Below are positions 33,386 to 34,534 of a DNA stretch of 34,534 bases, piece by piece; the first letter of the stretch is position 1, and every line of letters begins with the position of its first letter. A model generated the notes under the pieces. That model had not been told where the DNA came from and ran no database searches. It worked only from the letters and a program-made list of their open reading frames with translations. Source of the stretch: Candidatus Cryptobacteroides faecipullorum (GTDB lineage Bacteria > Bacteroidota > Bacteroidia > Bacteroidales > UBA932); contig JADIMH010000066.1 of assembly GCA_017694885.1 (NCBI GenBank), positions 1 through 34,534 of the forward strand, read 5' to 3'. The position numbers and the translations under genes were made by a program.

Positions 33386-34273
33386 TTACTGTCCCTTTGA
33401 ACTGTCGATGACTTTCAAAAGATACTGTCCGTACTGGTTTTTCAGCATCGGCAGGGCCGTTTCCCGCATTTTCTCCTCGCTGATCCAACCATTGACATAC
33501 GCTATCTCTTCCAGACATCCTATTTTCAGGCCCTGACGTTTTTCTATCACTTCCACGAATATAGAGGCTTCTGCAAGAGAATCATGCGTTCCTGTATCCA
33601 GCCAGGCAAACCCTTGCTGCATGGTCTGGACTTTAAGTTCTCCGGCTTTCAGAAATTCCTGGTTCACTGTAGTGATCTCCAGCTCACCACGCGACGACGG
33701 CTTGATATGCTTTGCAATATCAACCACTTTATTCGGATAGAAGTACAGCCCGACCACAGCATAGTTGCTTTTCGGATGCTCCGGCTTTTCTTCTATGCTC
33801 AGACAGTTTCCTTCACTATCGAATTCCGCCACTCCGTACCGCTCCGGATCTTCCACCCTGTAGCCGAATACCGTTGCCTTCGATTCCTTCTCTGCAGTTG
33901 CAACAGCATCTCTCAGGATGCTGGTCAGGCCTGCGCCATGAAAAATGTTGTCACCGAGAACCAGACAGACACTGTCATCTCCGATGAAATCTTCTCCGAT
34001 TATGAACGCCTGTGCCAGTCCGTCAGGACTCGGCTGCTCGGCATACTCCATTCTCAGGCCATAATCCGACCCGTCACCGAGAAGACGTCTGAATGCAGGA
34101 AGGTCCTGCGGAGTAGATATTACAAGAATATCCCTTATACCGGCCTGCATCAGGACTGATATGGGATAATAGACCATCGGTTTGTCGTATACAGGAAGCA
34201 ACTGCTTGCTCACTCCTTTTGTGATCGGATACAGCCGTGTACCGGATCCACCCGCCAATACGATTCCTTTCAT
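33386..34273 (-). CDS. rfbA: Glucose-1-phosphate thymidylyltransferase
   Basis: 295 residues, standard length. The nucleotidyltransferase signature [20 protein letters not shown] opens the protein and [10 protein letters not shown] holds the metal-binding Asp. [14 protein letters not shown] is the usual C-terminal landmark. It couples Glc-1-P with dTTP, the first step to dTDP-L-rhamnose, probably for surface glycans. First gene of the rfbACDB operon, with a -7 box 43 bp upstream and the rRNA operon terminator beyond. Confidence 0.97.
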   Translation of the reverse strand: MKGIVLAGGSGTRLYPITKGVSKQLLPVYDKPMVYYPISVLMQAGIRDILVISTPQDLPAFRRLLGDGSDYGLRMEYAEQPSPDGLAQAFIIGEDFIGDDSVCLVLGDNIFHGAGLTSILRDAVATAEKESKATVFGYRVEDPERYGVAEFDSEGNCLSIEEKPEHPKSNYAVVGLYFYPNKVVDIAKHIKPSSRGELEITTVNQEFLKAGELKVQTMQQGFAWLDTGTHDSLAEASIFVEVIEKRQGLKIGCLEEIAYVNGWISEEKMRETALPMLKNQYGQYLLKVIDSSKGQ

Positions 34274-34316
34274 AGATATTTATCTTAAAATCAAAACTGA
34301 CTGACAATAAATTTCA

Positions 34317-34324
34317 CAAAGATA
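34317..34324 (-). promoter_or_regulatory. Probable -7 element of the rfb operon
   Basis: TATCTTTG on the minus strand matches the consensus; no clear TTTG/TTG at 19-21 bp upstream. It lies between the 5S terminator and rfbA. Confidence 0.6.
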
Positions 34325-34380
34325 ACCTTAATTTCTCTAACTCGGCACGGAAAGCCGTAAACAGTTGCAGATTACATATA

Positions 34381-34416
34381 AAAAGAAAGTCCCGGACCGA
34401 GAGATGGTCCGGGACT
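34381..34416 (-). terminator. Terminator of the rRNA operon
   Basis: A perfect 11-bp GC-rich stem (34388-34398 with 34406-34416) with a 7-nt loop, followed on the minus strand by TTTCTTTT. It lies ~11 bp past the 5S 3' end. Confidence 0.93.
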
Positions 34417-34427
34417 CCTATATAAAA

Positions 34428-34534
34428 GCGGCAGCTGCCTACTCTCCCACCTGGTGGGGCAGTACCATCGGCGCAAGCGGGCTTGACTTCTCTGTTCGGA
34501 ATGGGGAGAGGTAGGTCCCCGCCGCTATAGCCAC
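34428..34534 (-). rRNA. rrf: 5S ribosomal RNA, 5' end cut by the window edge
   Basis: Read on the minus strand, the sequence contains CCATTCCGAACAGAGAAG, CGCCGATGGTACTG and GGGAGAGTAGG, the conserved core of 5S rRNA. The 3' helix-I strand CTGCCGC ends near 34428. About 4-8 nt of the 5' end lie beyond 34534. It marks the end of an rRNA operon whose 23S and 16S genes would lie outside the window. Confidence 0.94.

Overview
The window looks like a chromosomal segment of a Bacteroidota bacterium, most likely order Bacteroidales. Moderate GC, and gene starts with weak or no Shine-Dalgarno sites, fit this. At least six intergenic regions carry the Bacteroidota sigma factor promoter (TTTG or TTG, 19-21 bp, TAnnTTTG). 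Gene content also fits: S6-S18-L9 order, a PCMD lipoprotein with an outer-membrane barrel, BadF-type sugar kinase, a V-type ATPase operon with DUF2764. I cannot fix the genus. No phage, insertion sequence, CRISPR array or integration scar was seen; this is mostly core genome.

Layout. 1-307 is the 3' end of a biotin carrier protein with a strong terminator. 541-8057 (+) is a seven-gene V-type ATPase operon (E, DUF2764, A, B, D, I, K), closed by a terminator shared with the converging PCMD lipoprotein/outer-membrane barrel pair (10639-8147, -). 10809-14972 (+) holds parE, a PlsC-type acyltransferase and an acyl-CoA synthetase, closed by a second bidirectional terminator. 16113-15040 (-) is rpsF-rpsR-rplI, with a leader hairpin that may be the S6:S18 autoregulatory element. 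18758-16233 (-) is a phosphoglucosamine mutase type gene followed by a DUF1343 (NamZ-like) gene. 18926-19294 (+) is a small DMT/DUF486 membrane protein, then a tRNA-Glu(CTC) with its own promoter and terminator.

The second half is almost entirely on the minus strand: a lactonase-fold protein with an alpha/beta hydrolase (21580-19498); a C_GCAxxG_C_C redox protein (+, 21661-22224); GH73-LysM glucosaminidase and mltG (24391-22216); rpsA and rnz (27243-24427); corA, mntP, recR and a GlcNAc-kinase-like gene; then the dTDP-L-rhamnose genes rfbA-C-D-B (34273-30648). The window ends inside a 5S rRNA gene on the minus strand, i.e. at the 3' end of an rRNA operon.

Functional threads. (1) Ion energetics: the K subunit carries every side-chain Na+ ligand known from the Enterococcus hirae ring, so the ATPase is predicted to move Na+. 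(2) Cell wall and envelope: the GlmM-like mutase, NamZ-like protein, MltG, GH73 glucosaminidase, GlcNAc-kinase-like protein and rhamnose synthesis. (3) Translation: S6, S18, L9, S1, 5S rRNA, tRNA-Glu. I see no clearly new multi-gene system. The most useful leads are regulatory layouts: the rpsA promoter set against a terminator arm, the rpsF leader, phased repeats before the ATPase, the 253-bp gap inside the ATPase operon, and two superimposed divergent promoters.
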